32,346 nt of DNA from an uncultured Lachnospiraceae bacterium (GCA_944375845.1 CALWAW010000137.1:1-32346); one strand, 5' to 3'; counted from the first letter of the stretch, positions 24,449-32,149 are shown. The notes: generated by a model not told the origin, from the sequence alone. Made by a program: numbers and translations.

Positions 24449-25004
24449 GAGAGAGCCCCGCAGGCGGTTTGTCCTGCGGGGCGAAGAAAAGGAAATCGCC
24501 AGGCAGTGGGCCGAGGATCCCACCTGGCTCTTAAGAGAGGAATACGAGCTGGACGAGGATTATATGGCCTGCGTCGGCGATATTATGGAGCACCCGGTGT
24601 TCCAGTCCATGGATCAGTTTATCCAGCACGGGACCACCACCACAAAGGCCCACTGCATCCAGGTTTCTTATCTGAGCTACCGGATATGCAGAAGGCACGG
24701 CTGGGATTTTAAGGCGGCGGCCAGGGCCGGTCTTCTCCACGATATGTTCCTCTACGACTGGCATACGGAGAAAAACCATATCCACGGCTATACCCATCCC
24801 AGGACAGCCTTAAACAACGCCAGAAAATATTTTGATCTGACGCCCCGGGAGGAAAACATCATCCTGCGGCACATGTGGCCCCTGACCCCTATCCCCCCGA
24901 AATCCATGGAGGGAATGGTCATCGTATACGCCGATAAGTTCTGCGGCGTCTGCGAGGTCTGCTCCAGGGTGAAGCAGGCATTGGTGCGGGCCGTCCACGC
25001 GTAA
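24438..25004 (+). CDS. HD-domain phosphohydrolase-like protein
   Basis: A 188-residue protein with an HD-type metal site: a first histidine in GTTTTKAHCIQVS, the paired motif LLHDMFLYDWH, and later histidines and Asp in ILRHMWPLTP and VYADKFCGVCE. Proteins of this group hydrolyse phosphate esters or cyclic nucleotides, but the substrate is unknown. ATG 24438 has GAGGAG at 24425-24430; an in-frame ATG at 24423 is also possible. The start lies inside the end of glgA, so translation is likely coupled. A strong terminator follows. Confidence 0.85.
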   Translation: MSCKREPRRRFVLRGEEKEIARQWAEDPTWLLREEYELDEDYMACVGDIMEHPVFQSMDQFIQHGTTTTKAHCIQVSYLSYRICRRHGWDFKAAARAGLLHDMFLYDWHTEKNHIHGYTHPRTALNNARKYFDLTPREENIILRHMWPLTPIPPKSMEGMVIVYADKFCGVCEVCSRVKQALVRAVHA

Positions 25005-25010
25005 GCCTTC

Positions 25011-25041
25011 AAACCGCCGGAATCCGTTCCGGCGGTTTTTT
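25011..25041 (+). terminator. Rho-independent terminator after the HD-domain gene
   Basis: A perfect 12-bp stem, AAACCGCCGGAA (25011-25022) with TTCCGGCGGTTT (25027-25038), has a TCCG loop and a T6 run. Confidence 0.95.
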
Positions 25042-25050
25042 GCGTCCGGA

Positions 25051-25110
25051 GCCGCATGAAAATTGCACAATCAGCCCCCCGCTGGCGGGGGGCGTCCTTG
25101 CGGCATTTTT
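25051..25110 (+). other. Nested GC-rich hairpin ending in T6 (second terminator or structured RNA)
   Basis: GCCGCA (25051-25056) pairs with TGCGGC (25099-25104), followed by ATTTTTT. Inside sits a separate stem, GCCCCCCGC (25074-25082) with GCGGGGGGC (25085-25093). The outer stem plus T run looks like a backup terminator with an unusually long branched loop. It lies in the 209-base gap before the CarD-like gene. Confidence 0.5.
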
Positions 25111-25141
25111 TACAAAAATATAAGAGTTTCCCCGCGCGCCC

Positions 25142-25170
25142 TTACATGGCCCCGGAATCTGTGGTAAAAT
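25142..25170 (+). promoter_or_regulatory. Probable promoter of the CarD-like gene
   Basis: TTACAT (25142-25147) and TAAAAT (25165-25170) with a 17-base spacer precede the gene at 25214. Both boxes are imperfect but the spacing is ideal and the preceding terminators leave the gene in need of its own promoter. Confidence 0.55.
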
Positions 25171-25213
25171 AAACCTGTGGAAATATGAAATCGAGAGAAA
25201 AGGAGGCCGTTAT

Positions 25214-25738
25214 ATGTTTCAGGCAGGGGAATGGGTTGTGTGCGATCACAACGGGGTATGCAGAATACTGGATATCACGCAGATGCCGGAGTTGAAAAAG
25301 GGCGTGCTCTATTATGAGCTGGAACCGGCCGGCTCGGCGGGAAGCCGGATCTACGCGCCGGTGGACGGCGGAAGGCTGGTGATGCGCAGGCTGATAACGG
25401 CCGCCGAGGCGAAGCGGCTTCTGGAGGAGATCCCGCTTATAGAGGAGATCGCCATTGCCAGCGAGAAAAAGCGCGAGGAGCAGTACCGGGAGGCGGCGAA
25501 GCAGTACGACTGCCGCCAGTGGGTGCGCCTCATAAAGACCATCCATGCCCGCAAGCGCTTAAGAAGGCTGGAGGGCAAGAAGGCCACCTACATAGACGAC
25601 AAATATATAAGCCTTGCGGAGTCGAACCTGTACGGAGAGCTTTCCGCCGCCCTGGACCTGACCTTTGGAGAGGCCGAACGGCTGGTGCGGGAAAAAATCC
25701 GCGCCCAGGAGTTGACAGAGGCTGAAAATAACGTATAA
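25214..25738 (+). CDS. CarD/CdnL-family transcription regulator
   Basis: A 174-residue protein of the CarD/CdnL/TRCF-interacting type. The N-terminal Tudor-like RNA-polymerase interaction domain (residues about 1-58) contains FQAGEWVVCDHNGVCRILDI, YYELEPAG and IYAPVDGGRLVMRRLIT, the classic VYP-type pattern. A helical C-terminal domain with basic stretches (HARKRLRRLEGKKATYIDD) resembles the DNA-binding part, which ends ALDLTFGEAERLVREKI. Such proteins stabilise open promoter complexes. AAAAGGAGG precedes ATG 25214. The last codons overlap a consensus promoter directed at the next element. Confidence 0.9.
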   Translation: MFQAGEWVVCDHNGVCRILDITQMPELKKGVLYYELEPAGSAGSRIYAPVDGGRLVMRRLITAAEAKRLLEEIPLIEEIAIASEKKREEQYREAAKQYDCRQWVRLIKTIHARKRLRRLEGKKATYIDDKYISLAESNLYGELSAALDLTFGEAERLVREKIRAQELTEAENNV

Positions 25739-25739
25739 T
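25712..25739 (+). promoter_or_regulatory. Consensus promoter at the end of the CarD-like gene
   Basis: TTGACA (25712-25717) and TATAAT (25734-25739) are both perfect, with a 16-base spacer. They lie in the last eight codons of the CarD-like gene. Predicted start is near 25746, only about 18 bases before the terminator stem that follows. Confidence 0.7.
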
Positions 25740-25763
25740 AGGAAACAGAGCGCAGACCGGAAT

Positions 25764-25821
25764 ACGGGCGCGCGAAGGGGTACACCACCACGGGTGTAGT
25801 TCTTCGCGCGCCCGTTTTTTT
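25764..25821 (+). terminator. Hyperstable terminator upstream of thiS (possible end of a short RNA)
   Basis: A perfect 14-bp stem, ACGGGCGCGCGAAG (25764-25777) with CTTCGCGCGCCCGT (25802-25815), continues through a 3x3 internal loop into a second 6-bp stem (TACACC at 25781-25786, GGTGTA at 25793-25798). A T7 run ends the structure. With the promoter at 25712-25739 it would define a roughly 75-base RNA. It also terminates the CarD-like transcript. No TPP riboswitch core is visible. Confidence 0.92.
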
Positions 25822-25847
25822 GCGGCGAAAAAGAGAGGAGTGATTTT

Positions 25848-26045
25848 GTGGTTATCATAAACGGAAAAGAGGAGCCGGGGGCGGCGGGAGCGCTGCTTTC
25901 AGACTGGCTGGCCTCTTCGGGACGGCCCACAGAGCGGGTCGCCGTGGAAAAAAACGGCGAGATCGTCCCCAGGGCCCTTTACGGAAAGACCCGCCTTGAG
26001 GACGGAGACCGGGTGGAGATCGTCAGCTTTGTGGGGGGAGGCTGA
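25848..26045 (+). CDS. thiS: Thiamine biosynthesis sulfur carrier ThiS
   Basis: A 65-residue ubiquitin-like sulfur carrier. The fold pattern [31 protein letters not shown] and [13 protein letters not shown] is diagnostic. The C-terminal Gly-Gly is adenylated by ThiF and converted to a thiocarboxylate that gives sulfur to ThiG. The start is GTG 25848 with AGAGGAG at 25834-25840. It is the first gene of a thiSFGHE cluster with two-base spacing to thiF. Confidence 0.94.
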   Translation: MVIINGKEEPGAAGALLSDWLASSGRPTERVAVEKNGEIVPRALYGKTRLEDGDRVEIVSFVGGG

Positions 26046-26047
26046 GC

Positions 26048-26677
26048 ATGGAGAGGGAGGCCCTGGAAGGGGCGCTTTTGGAACGGATCCCGGAGGAACA
26101 GGCCAGAAGGCTCATGGAGGCGAAGGTGGGCGTGGCGGGCCTCGGGGGGCTGGGCTCCCACATCGCCGTCATGCTGGCCAGGTGCTTTGTGGGCCGCCTT
26201 GTGCTGGCGGATTTCGACCGGGTGGAGCTTACCAACCTGAACAGGCAGGCCTACGGCCTTTCCCATCTTGGGAAGAAAAAGACGGAGGCCATAAGGGAGA
26301 TCCTCGCGCAGATCAATCCCTGTATCCAGGTGGAGACCTTCGACCTTAAAGTCACGGAAAAGAACGCGGCGGAGCTTTTTTCCGGCTGCGCTGTAGTCTG
26401 CGAGGCCTTTGACCGGCCGGGAGAGAAGGCCATGCTGGTGAACGCCCTTCTTGCGGGCTGCCCGGAAACGGCAGTGGTCGCGGCCTCCGGCATGGCGGGC
26501 TGGGAAAGCACCAACCTGATGCGGGTGGAGCGGCCCATGAGGCGGCTCTACGTGGCGGGAGACGGGAAGACCGATGTGGAACAGGGAACGGCGCTCATGG
26601 CCCCCAGGGTCATGGCCTGCGCCGGAATCCAGGCCAATATGGCCATCCGCCTGCTTCTCGGCGAAGCAGAACCATAA
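26048..26677 (+). CDS. thiF: ThiS adenylyltransferase ThiF (short clostridial type)
   Basis: A 209-residue E1-like enzyme that adenylates the ThiS C-terminus. The nucleotide motif is GVAGLGGLGSHIAV near residue 28. ADFDRVELTNLNRQAY is the family active-site region, followed by KTEAIREILAQINP. The protein is shorter than E. coli ThiF (about 250) and lacks the paired CxxC zinc motifs; this matches the short ThiF subfamily found with ThiS in Clostridia. A strong GGGGGGAGG overlapping the thiS end precedes ATG 26048. Confidence 0.93.
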   Translation: MEREALEGALLERIPEEQARRLMEAKVGVAGLGGLGSHIAVMLARCFVGRLVLADFDRVELTNLNRQAYGLSHLGKKKTEAIREILAQINPCIQVETFDLKVTEKNAAELFSGCAVVCEAFDRPGEKAMLVNALLAGCPETAVVAASGMAGWESTNLMRVERPMRRLYVAGDGKTDVEQGTALMAPRVMACAGIQANMAIRLLLGEAEP

Positions 26678-26699
26678 ATAAAAGGAGAGGAAGAACAAG

Positions 26700-27467
26700 A
26701 TGAAAACAGATACATGGACGCTGGGGGGACACGAGTTTACCTCCCGGTTTATCTTAGGCTCAGGAAAATACAATCTGGAGCTGATCAGAGCCGCCGTGGA
26801 GGAGGCCGGAGCCCAGATCATCACCCTGGCGGTGCGCCGCGCCAACAGCGAGACCGCCAGCATTCTGGATTATATCCCGAAGGGGGTGACGCTCCTTCCC
26901 AACACCTCCGGCGCCAGGAACGCCGAGGAGGCGGTGCGGATCGCCAGGCTGGCCAGGGAGCTGGGCTGCGGCGATTTTGTGAAGATCGAGGTCATAAACG
27001 ATTCCAAATACCTGCTTCCCGATAACTATGAGACGGTGCGGGCGACGGAGCTTCTGGCCCGGGAGGGCTTTGTGGTGATGCCCTATATGTATCCTGACCT
27101 GAACGCAGCCAGGGCCTTAAGGGACGCGGGCGCGGCCTGTGTAATGCCCCTGGCGGCCCCCATCGGCTCCAACAAGGGCCTCTGCACCAGGGAATTTATT
27201 CAGATCCTTGTGGACGAGATTGACCTTCCCGTGATCGTGGACGCCGGGATCGGCCGCCCCTCCCAGGCCTGCGAGGCCATGGAGATGGGCGTGGCCGCGG
27301 TGATGAGCAACACGGCGGTGGCCACGGCAGGCGATATCCGGAAAATGGCCGGGGCCTTTAAGAAGGCCATTGAGGCGGGCAGAGAGGCATATCTTGCCGG
27401 GCCGGGCCGTGTGCTGGAAAAGGGCGGGGACGCCTCCTCGCCCCTTACGGGATTTTTGCGTGATTAA
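26700..27467 (+). CDS. thiG: Thiazole synthase ThiG
   Basis: A 255-residue TIM-barrel enzyme that builds the thiazole phosphate from DXP, dehydroglycine and ThiS-thiocarboxylate. The N-terminus [12 protein letters not shown] is standard. The Schiff-base lysine lies in [48 protein letters not shown] and [18 protein letters not shown] complete the family signature. Length is typical. AAAGGAGAGG lies upstream of ATG 26700. Its substrate DXP is the product of dxs in this same window. Confidence 0.97.
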   Translation: MKTDTWTLGGHEFTSRFILGSGKYNLELIRAAVEEAGAQIITLAVRRANSETASILDYIPKGVTLLPNTSGARNAEEAVRIARLARELGCGDFVKIEVINDSKYLLPDNYETVRATELLAREGFVVMPYMYPDLNAARALRDAGAACVMPLAAPIGSNKGLCTREFIQILVDEIDLPVIVDAGIGRPSQACEAMEMGVAAVMSNTAVATAGDIRKMAGAFKKAIEAGREAYLAGPGRVLEKGGDASSPLTGFLRD

Positions 27468-27477
27468 GGAGGAAGCC

Positions 27478-28689
27478 ATGGAAGAACAGAAGGAAAACCA
27501 GTTCCTCACGGAGGACGAGATTGAAAAATATCTGAGGATGGAGCGGACAGACCCCATGGAATACATGGAGGGAATGGAGCAGATCCCTTCCGGCGTCATG
27601 GACGAGGTCATAAGCAGGATGGAGGCCTACGACTATCACGCCTGTACGGAGGACGACGTGCGCCGCGCCCTCTTAAAGGACAACTTATCGCCGGAGGATT
27701 TCGGGGCGCTGCTTTCCCCGGCGGCGGAGCCCTTTCTGGAGCAGATGGCGAGAAGGGCCAAGGAGGAGACGGCGAAGCACTTCGGAAGCTCCGTCTATCT
27801 CTTTACGCCCCTTTATATCTCCAATTACTGCGAGAATTTCTGTATTTACTGCGGCTTCAACTGTCACAACAGGATCCGCCGCGCGAAGCTTACCATGGAC
27901 GGGGTGGAAAAGGAGCTTAAGGCCATCGCGGCTACGGGGCTGGAGGAGATTCTGATCCTTACGGGAGAAAGCCGCGGCATGTCCGACGTGGCCTACATCG
28001 GGGAAGCCTGTAAGCTGGCGAAAAAGTATTTTAAGATGGTAGGCATCGAGGTCTATCCCATGAACTCCGACGAGTACGCCTATCTGCACAAATGCGGCGT
28101 GGACTATGTGACGGTGTTCCAGGAGACCTACAACCTGAAAAAATATGAGACCCTGCATATTTCGGGCCATAAGCGGGTGTTCCCCTACCGGGTGAACGCC
28201 CAGGAGCGGGCCCTTATGGGCGGCATGAGGGGCGTGGCCTTCGCGGCCCTTCTGGGCCTTGACGATTTCAGGAAGGACGCCTTCGCCACGGGGCTTCACG
28301 CCTGGCTTTTGCAGAGAAAGTATCCCCGCGCCGAGATTTCCTTTTCCTGCCCCAGGCTCCGGCCCATCATCAACAATGACAAGATCAATCCCCAGGACGT
28401 ACACGAGACCCAGCTGCTTCAGGTGATGTGCGCTTACCGGATCTTTATGCCCTACGCCGGTCTTACCATCTCCACCAGGGAGCGGGCGGGCTTCCGCGAC
28501 CATGTGATCGGGCTGGCGGCCACCAAGATCTCGGCCGGGGTCAGCACCGGCATCGGAAGCCACGCAGAGGGCGAGGCCCAGGGGGACGATCAGTTCGAGA
28601 TCGCCGACGGCCGCAATGTGGAGGAGGTCTGCCGCGCTGTCAGAAAGCAGGGACTGGAGCCGGTGATGAACGATTATGTTTACGTATAG
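27478..28689 (+). CDS. thiH: 2-iminoacetate synthase ThiH (radical SAM)
   Basis: A 403-residue radical SAM tyrosine lyase that makes dehydroglycine (2-iminoacetate), the anaerobic alternative to the oxygen-dependent ThiO. The 4Fe-4S motif CENFCIYCGF has Cys118, Cys122 and Cys125. The ILTGESRGMSDVAYI and SFSCPRLRPI segments are conserved in ThiH, and LTISTRERAGFRDHVIGLAA forms the C-terminal BATS domain. ATG 27478 is chosen over 27370 because AGGAGG lies just before it and 27370 lies inside thiG. Presence of ThiH rather than ThiO fits a strict anaerobe. Confidence 0.96.
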   Translation: MEEQKENQFLTEDEIEKYLRMERTDPMEYMEGMEQIPSGVMDEVISRMEAYDYHACTEDDVRRALLKDNLSPEDFGALLSPAAEPFLEQMARRAKEETAKHFGSSVYLFTPLYISNYCENFCIYCGFNCHNRIRRAKLTMDGVEKELKAIAATGLEEILILTGESRGMSDVAYIGEACKLAKKYFKMVGIEVYPMNSDEYAYLHKCGVDYVTVFQETYNLKKYETLHISGHKRVFPYRVNAQERALMGGMRGVAFAALLGLDDFRKDAFATGLHAWLLQRKYPRAEISFSCPRLRPIINNDKINPQDVHETQLLQVMCAYRIFMPYAGLTISTRERAGFRDHVIGLAATKISAGVSTGIGSHAEGEAQGDDQFEIADGRNVEEVCRAVRKQGLEPVMNDYVYV

Positions 28690-28698
28690 GAGACTGCC

Positions 28699-29286
28699 AT
28701 GAAATACGTTGCTGTCACAGATCCCGCGCTCTGCGGCCGTCCCCTTGCAGAGCAGATCAGGCGCGTCCTGGAGCTTCCCCCTGCGGAGGTCTCCGGGCCC
28801 GGGAAGCTTCCCCGCCCCGATATGGTGATTTTAAGGGCGAAGGAGCTTTCCGATCCGGAATATGAAAGGCTGGCCGAAGAGGTCATTCCTCTCTGCCGGG
28901 CAGCGGGCGTCCTCTGCGTGCTCCACAGTCATGATGAAACGGCGCGCCGCATGGAGTATCCGTATTTTCACTGCCCGCTTCCAATGTGGAAGGGGCTTTG
29001 CGGCGGCCCGTGGCGGCCGAAGCTTCTGGGAATCTCCGTCCACAGCAGGGAGGAGGCCCTTCTGGCCGCGGACCTGGGGGCCGGTTACGTGACGGCCGGT
29101 CACGTTTTCGCCACAGAATGCAAAAAGGGGCTTCCCCCCAGAGGGCTGTCCTTTTTAAAAGAGGTGGCGGACGCGGTGCAGATCCCTGTCTACGCCATCG
29201 GAGGCATGAACCCAGGCAGGGCTAAGGCGGCCCGGGAGGCCGGAGCCGCCGGGATCTGCGTGATGTCGGGATATATGCGGCTGTGA
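28699..29286 (+). CDS. thiE: Thiamine phosphate synthase (ThiE/TenI family)
   Basis: A 195-residue TIM-barrel protein of the ThiE/TenI group, which couples thiazole phosphate with HMP diphosphate (ThiE) or aromatises the thiazole (TenI). VAVTDPALCG, MVILRAKELS, LLGISVHSREEALLA, TAGHVFATECKKGLPPRGLS and VYAIGGMNPGRA are conserved family segments. The GHVFATECKKG loop resembles true ThiE, but the usual Asp-rich pyrophosphate site is not obvious, so TenI-like function remains possible. ATG 28699 follows AGGAG by six bases. It ends the cluster. Confidence 0.85.
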   Translation: MKYVAVTDPALCGRPLAEQIRRVLELPPAEVSGPGKLPRPDMVILRAKELSDPEYERLAEEVIPLCRAAGVLCVLHSHDETARRMEYPYFHCPLPMWKGLCGGPWRPKLLGISVHSREEALLAADLGAGYVTAGHVFATECKKGLPPRGLSFLKEVADAVQIPVYAIGGMNPGRAKAAREAGAAGICVMSGYMRL

Positions 29287-29346
29287 GCGCATCCCTCCAC
29301 GCCGCGGGATCCTGCCAGGGCGCCGGGCGGTTCTGGTTTTCCTTCT

Positions 29347-29398
29347 CTGGCCTGAAAAGCTGTGTTATAATCTTAATAAGAGCTTTCAGGAGGGCCAG
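29347..29398 (+). promoter_or_regulatory. Inverted repeat around a promoter and RBS
   Basis: The upstream arm 29347-29361 (CTGGCCTGAAAAGCT) and downstream arm 29381-29398 (AGCTTT, CAGG, AGGG, CCAG) pair over 14 bases with an AGGG bulge and one bulged A. The downstream arm contains the ribosome binding site AGGAGGG (29388-29394). The loop carries TATAAT and the expected transcription start. Confidence 0.6.
29363..29371 (+). promoter_or_regulatory. Extended -10 promoter for the DUF5655-like gene
   Basis: TGTTATAAT contains TGn followed by a perfect TATAAT at 29366-29371, an extended -10 element that can work without a good -35 (29343-29348 is TTCTCT). Predicted start is near 29378. It also would serve the FHA/ADP-ribosylhydrolase gene. 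Confidence 0.65.
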
Positions 29399-29400
29399 AT

Positions 29401-29778
29401 ATGGACGCCAATACATTGATTTTCTTTGAACAGCAGCCGGACGCCCTGCCTTTATACGAGGCTTTTTGCGGGGCCGTTCTCGATCTTTATCCTGAGGCAA
29501 AAATCAAGGTGCAAAAGACGCAGATCTCATTTTATAACCGTCATCTGTTCGCCTGCGCCTCCTTTCTGCGCGTAAGAAAAAAGAAGGAGCTTCCGGACCC
29601 GTATCTGGTGATCACCCTGGGGATGCCCCGACCTTTGGCTTCCCCGCGGGCGGCGGCCAGAAGCGAGCCTTATCCGGGACGCTGGACGACCCATATCGTG
29701 ATCGGGAAAAAAGAAGAGGTTGATGAAGAACTGCTTGGATGGATGGCAGAGGCGTACGCCTTCGCCCAGGAAAAGTAA
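29401..29778 (+). CDS. DUF5655-like hypothetical protein
   Basis: A 125-residue soluble protein. The central KTQISFYNRHLFACASFLRVRKK segment (in parts: KTQISFYNRHLFA, then CASFLRVRKKKELPDPYLV) and the EPYPGRWTTHIVI strand followed by EEVDEELLGWMAEAYAFA match what I recall of DUF5655 proteins. Their function is unknown to me; some resemble nucleic-acid or small-molecule binding folds. AGGAGGG precedes ATG 29401. It is followed after 17 bases by the FHA/ADP-ribosylhydrolase gene, so they are probably co-transcribed and may act together. Confidence 0.75.
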   Translation: MDANTLIFFEQQPDALPLYEAFCGAVLDLYPEAKIKVQKTQISFYNRHLFACASFLRVRKKKELPDPYLVITLGMPRPLASPRAAARSEPYPGRWTTHIVIGKKEEVDEELLGWMAEAYAFAQEK

Positions 29779-29795
29779 AGGGGGATGCCGTGTTT

Positions 29796-32021
29796 ATGAA
29801 AAAAGAACAAGTATCGCAGAAGTTCCAGAATACCTTTCAGGCTATGCTGGCAGCAGCAATGTATCCGGGGATCAGGCTGTTTGCAAGGGATGTGAATCTG
29901 GCTCCTGGTCTTGCGAAACAGTATAAGCCGGGAATGATTATCCGGGAGAAAGGCTTCACAGATGCTTCCTGCCGTTTTGGAGGGATGGCGGCCAGCCATC
30001 GCTATGTGATCCTTTCCAACCACATGAAAAACCTGTCCATGACCGGGGAAGGAGCGGCCTGGGGACTTTGCGTGGCCCAGAGGGACGCGCATTTCAAGGT
30101 GCTGGGACAGGTTAGTCAAAAAGGGAAAACCGGCATCTTTCTGCTGCACCTTCCTGACGACGAAACCTGGAAGGCCTATGAGACCATAGAGTTTTCCATG
30201 GACGAAGAGCTGTATGAGAAGGCGGTCTCATTCTTTCTTAAAAAAGCCTTTGACCCGCCTTTTCCGGAGCTGGCCTCGGGGGAATGGCTGGACCGCTGCC
30301 GGTTTCCTTTGGGAATGAGCGACGACGGCAGGCTCTGGCCGCTGGAGGAGCTTCCCGAAACATGGCAGAATCCCAATATCCCCATCTATCCCCCTGTTTT
30401 TGTTCAGAAGGACGAAAAGCCGAAGATCCGTTATTTTCAGGATCCGGAGTTCGGGATGCTGTTAAAGAGCGTAGAGGCAGAGGGCTTTTTCAGGAAGTGG
30501 TATCGTCTGCATCAGGAAGCTGAGGTCTGGCTGGAGGACGGGGCCACCGGATCGGAATATGAATGGGGAAGCCTTCCCAGGATCAGGGAGGTTTCGGTGG
30601 ATTCTGATCCTTATGAAACGGGAATTGATCTCTGGCCGTGGGGAGACGTCCGCACAGAGTTTTACGCGGGCCGGGACGAGGATTGTCAGATCCGGCTGAA
30701 CGGGCCGCAGGTTTCCAGACGTCACGCCTGCTTTTATTATAATGGAAGGGGCTGGCTCATCCGTGACCTGAACAGCACCAACGGCGTGGAGCTGAATGGA
30801 AAACAGGTGCGGACGGCCGCCCTCCATAAAGGCGACCGTCTGAAGCTGGGAAACGCCCTGATTCTTTTTCAGGAATCCTTTCTTAGGGTGTCCGACGCGG
30901 CCGGAAAGCAGACCCTCTGCTTTCCCGGAGAGATTTTGTTAAAGGGCGCCCTTGAGCGGGCAAAAAAATCCCGTTACAGAGGCTGCCTTCTGGGAGGAGC
31001 CGTGGGGGACGCTCTCGGATACCCTGTGGAATTTATGAAGGAGGATTCTATTTTCGCCAAATATGGGGAGAAGGGGATCCAGACGCTTTCTCAGGCGGGA
31101 GACCCGGCTGTGGTTTCCGACGATACGCAGATGACCCTCTTTGCCGCCAACGCCCTGATCTGGAGCGCCTCTGTCCCCTGCGATTTTAAAGAGAGCCTGC
31201 TTCGGGCTTATCAGGAGTGGCTGGGAACCCAGGGAGACGACCGCTGCATCAAGGCGGATCCAAGGCCGAGGACCTGGCTGTATGAGGTTCCCGCTCTTCA
31301 CGCCAGCCGCGCTCCGGGGCTTACCTGCTTAAGCGCCATCCGCGATACGGCGGGCAGGCGGCAGGCTTTTTCGGCGGATAATAACAGTAAGGGCTGCGGG
31401 ACCGTAATGCGGGCGGCGCCCTATGGGCTCAGCGTGGGCTATGATCCGGCTCCTTCACAGGGAGGGGGAGACGAAAATTATTCCGTTACCCGGCGCGCCC
31501 GTTTTGACGCGGCTCTCACCCATGGGCATCCGGCGGCCGCAGAAGCCTCCATTGCCCTTGCGGATCTGATTTGGGAGATCGTTCAGCATCACCCTCATCG
31601 GTGCGCTCCTCTGGAGGAAGTGCTCTGCCATTTTGGCGGCCCCATAAAAAAAGCGGCGGAGCTCGCCTTAGATCGGAACGTATCTGATCTGGAGGGGATC
31701 CACCTTCTGGGCGAAGGCTGGGTGGGAGACGAAGCCCTGCATATTGCGGTGTTCTGCGCCGTGCGCTATCAGAACGATTTCGCTGCCGCCATCCGGGCCG
31801 CAGTCAACCACAGGGGGGACAGCGATTCCACGGGAGCCGTCTGCGGAAACATTCTGGGAGCCTGGCTGGGCGAGGAGGCGGTACGGAAGGCCTTCGACCT
31901 GGAAAAGCTGGAGCTTGTGGATGTGATATGCACCATCGCCGACGACCTGTACCAGGCGGTGAACTGGAAGATTCCGGCTCCCGGCGAGGAAGCGGAGTGG
32001 GATCGGAAGTATCGGAGGTAG
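29796..32021 (+). CDS. FHA-domain / ADP-ribosylglycohydrolase fusion with unknown N-terminal region
   Basis: A 741-residue, apparently cytoplasmic, multidomain protein. Residues 1 to about 280 are a region I do not recognise. Residues about 275-365 are an FHA phosphothreonine-binding domain: GRDEDCQIRL (Gly292-Arg293), VSRRH (Ser307 to His310) and DLNSTNGVELNG. Residues about 392-740 are an ADP-ribosylglycohydrolase (DraG/ARH) domain: RGCLLGGAVGDALGYPVEF, the metal motif SDDTQ (Asp442-Asp443-Thr444), KGCGTVMRAAP, and GDSDSTGAVCG (Asp675, Asp677). All metal ligands seem present, so the hydrolase is likely active on ADP-ribosylated proteins or ADP-ribose compounds. GTG 29790 is an alternative start. 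No ADP-ribosyltransferase or Ser/Thr kinase is in the window. Confidence 0.88.
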   Translation: MKKEQVSQKFQNTFQAMLAAAMYPGIRLFARDVNLAPGLAKQYKPGMIIREKGFTDASCRFGGMAASHRYVILSNHMKNLSMTGEGAAWGLCVAQRDAHFKVLGQVSQKGKTGIFLLHLPDDETWKAYETIEFSMDEELYEKAVSFFLKKAFDPPFPELASGEWLDRCRFPLGMSDDGRLWPLEELPETWQNPNIPIYPPVFVQKDEKPKIRYFQDPEFGMLLKSVEAEGFFRKWYRLHQEAEVWLEDGATGSEYEWGSLPRIREVSVDSDPYETGIDLWPWGDVRTEFYAGRDEDCQIRLNGPQVSRRHACFYYNGRGWLIRDLNSTNGVELNGKQVRTAALHKGDRLKLGNALILFQESFLRVSDAAGKQTLCFPGEILLKGALERAKKSRYRGCLLGGAVGDALGYPVEFMKEDSIFAKYGEKGIQTLSQAGDPAVVSDDTQMTLFAANALIWSASVPCDFKESLLRAYQEWLGTQGDDRCIKADPRPRTWLYEVPALHASRAPGLTCLSAIRDTAGRRQAFSADNNSKGCGTVMRAAPYGLSVGYDPAPSQGGGDENYSVTRRARFDAALTHGHPAAAEASIALADLIWEIVQHHPHRCAPLEEVLCHFGGPIKKAAELALDRNVSDLEGIHLLGEGWVGDEALHIAVFCAVRYQNDFAAAIRAAVNHRGDSDSTGAVCGNILGAWLGEEAVRKAFDLEKLELVDVICTIADDLYQAVNWKIPAPGEEAEWDRKYRR

Positions 32022-32106
32022 ATTTCATTTTCTTCCGCGAAAGAGAGGTACGTTTCCGGCACGGAACATCTTATCTTTGATGTAATATGCTCCTTTCGAT
32101 TTTCAG

Positions 32107-32144
32107 GTAAAAGAATAACGCCCACCCTGTAAAGATGAGCGTTA
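32107..32144 (-). terminator. Weak terminator of the minus-strand gene
   Basis: Read on the minus strand, TAACGC (32139-32144) pairs with GCGTTA (32116-32121) and is followed by a T-rich tail at 32107-32116. The loop is long, so it is weak. The stretch from 32022 to 32106 holds nothing else I can identify. Confidence 0.45.
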
Positions 32145-32149
32145 CCGAA

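Noticed and set aside
29287..29346. CCAG/CTGG pairing followed by TTTT after thiE as a terminator
   Set aside because: A four-base stem with a long GC-rich loop is not convincing.
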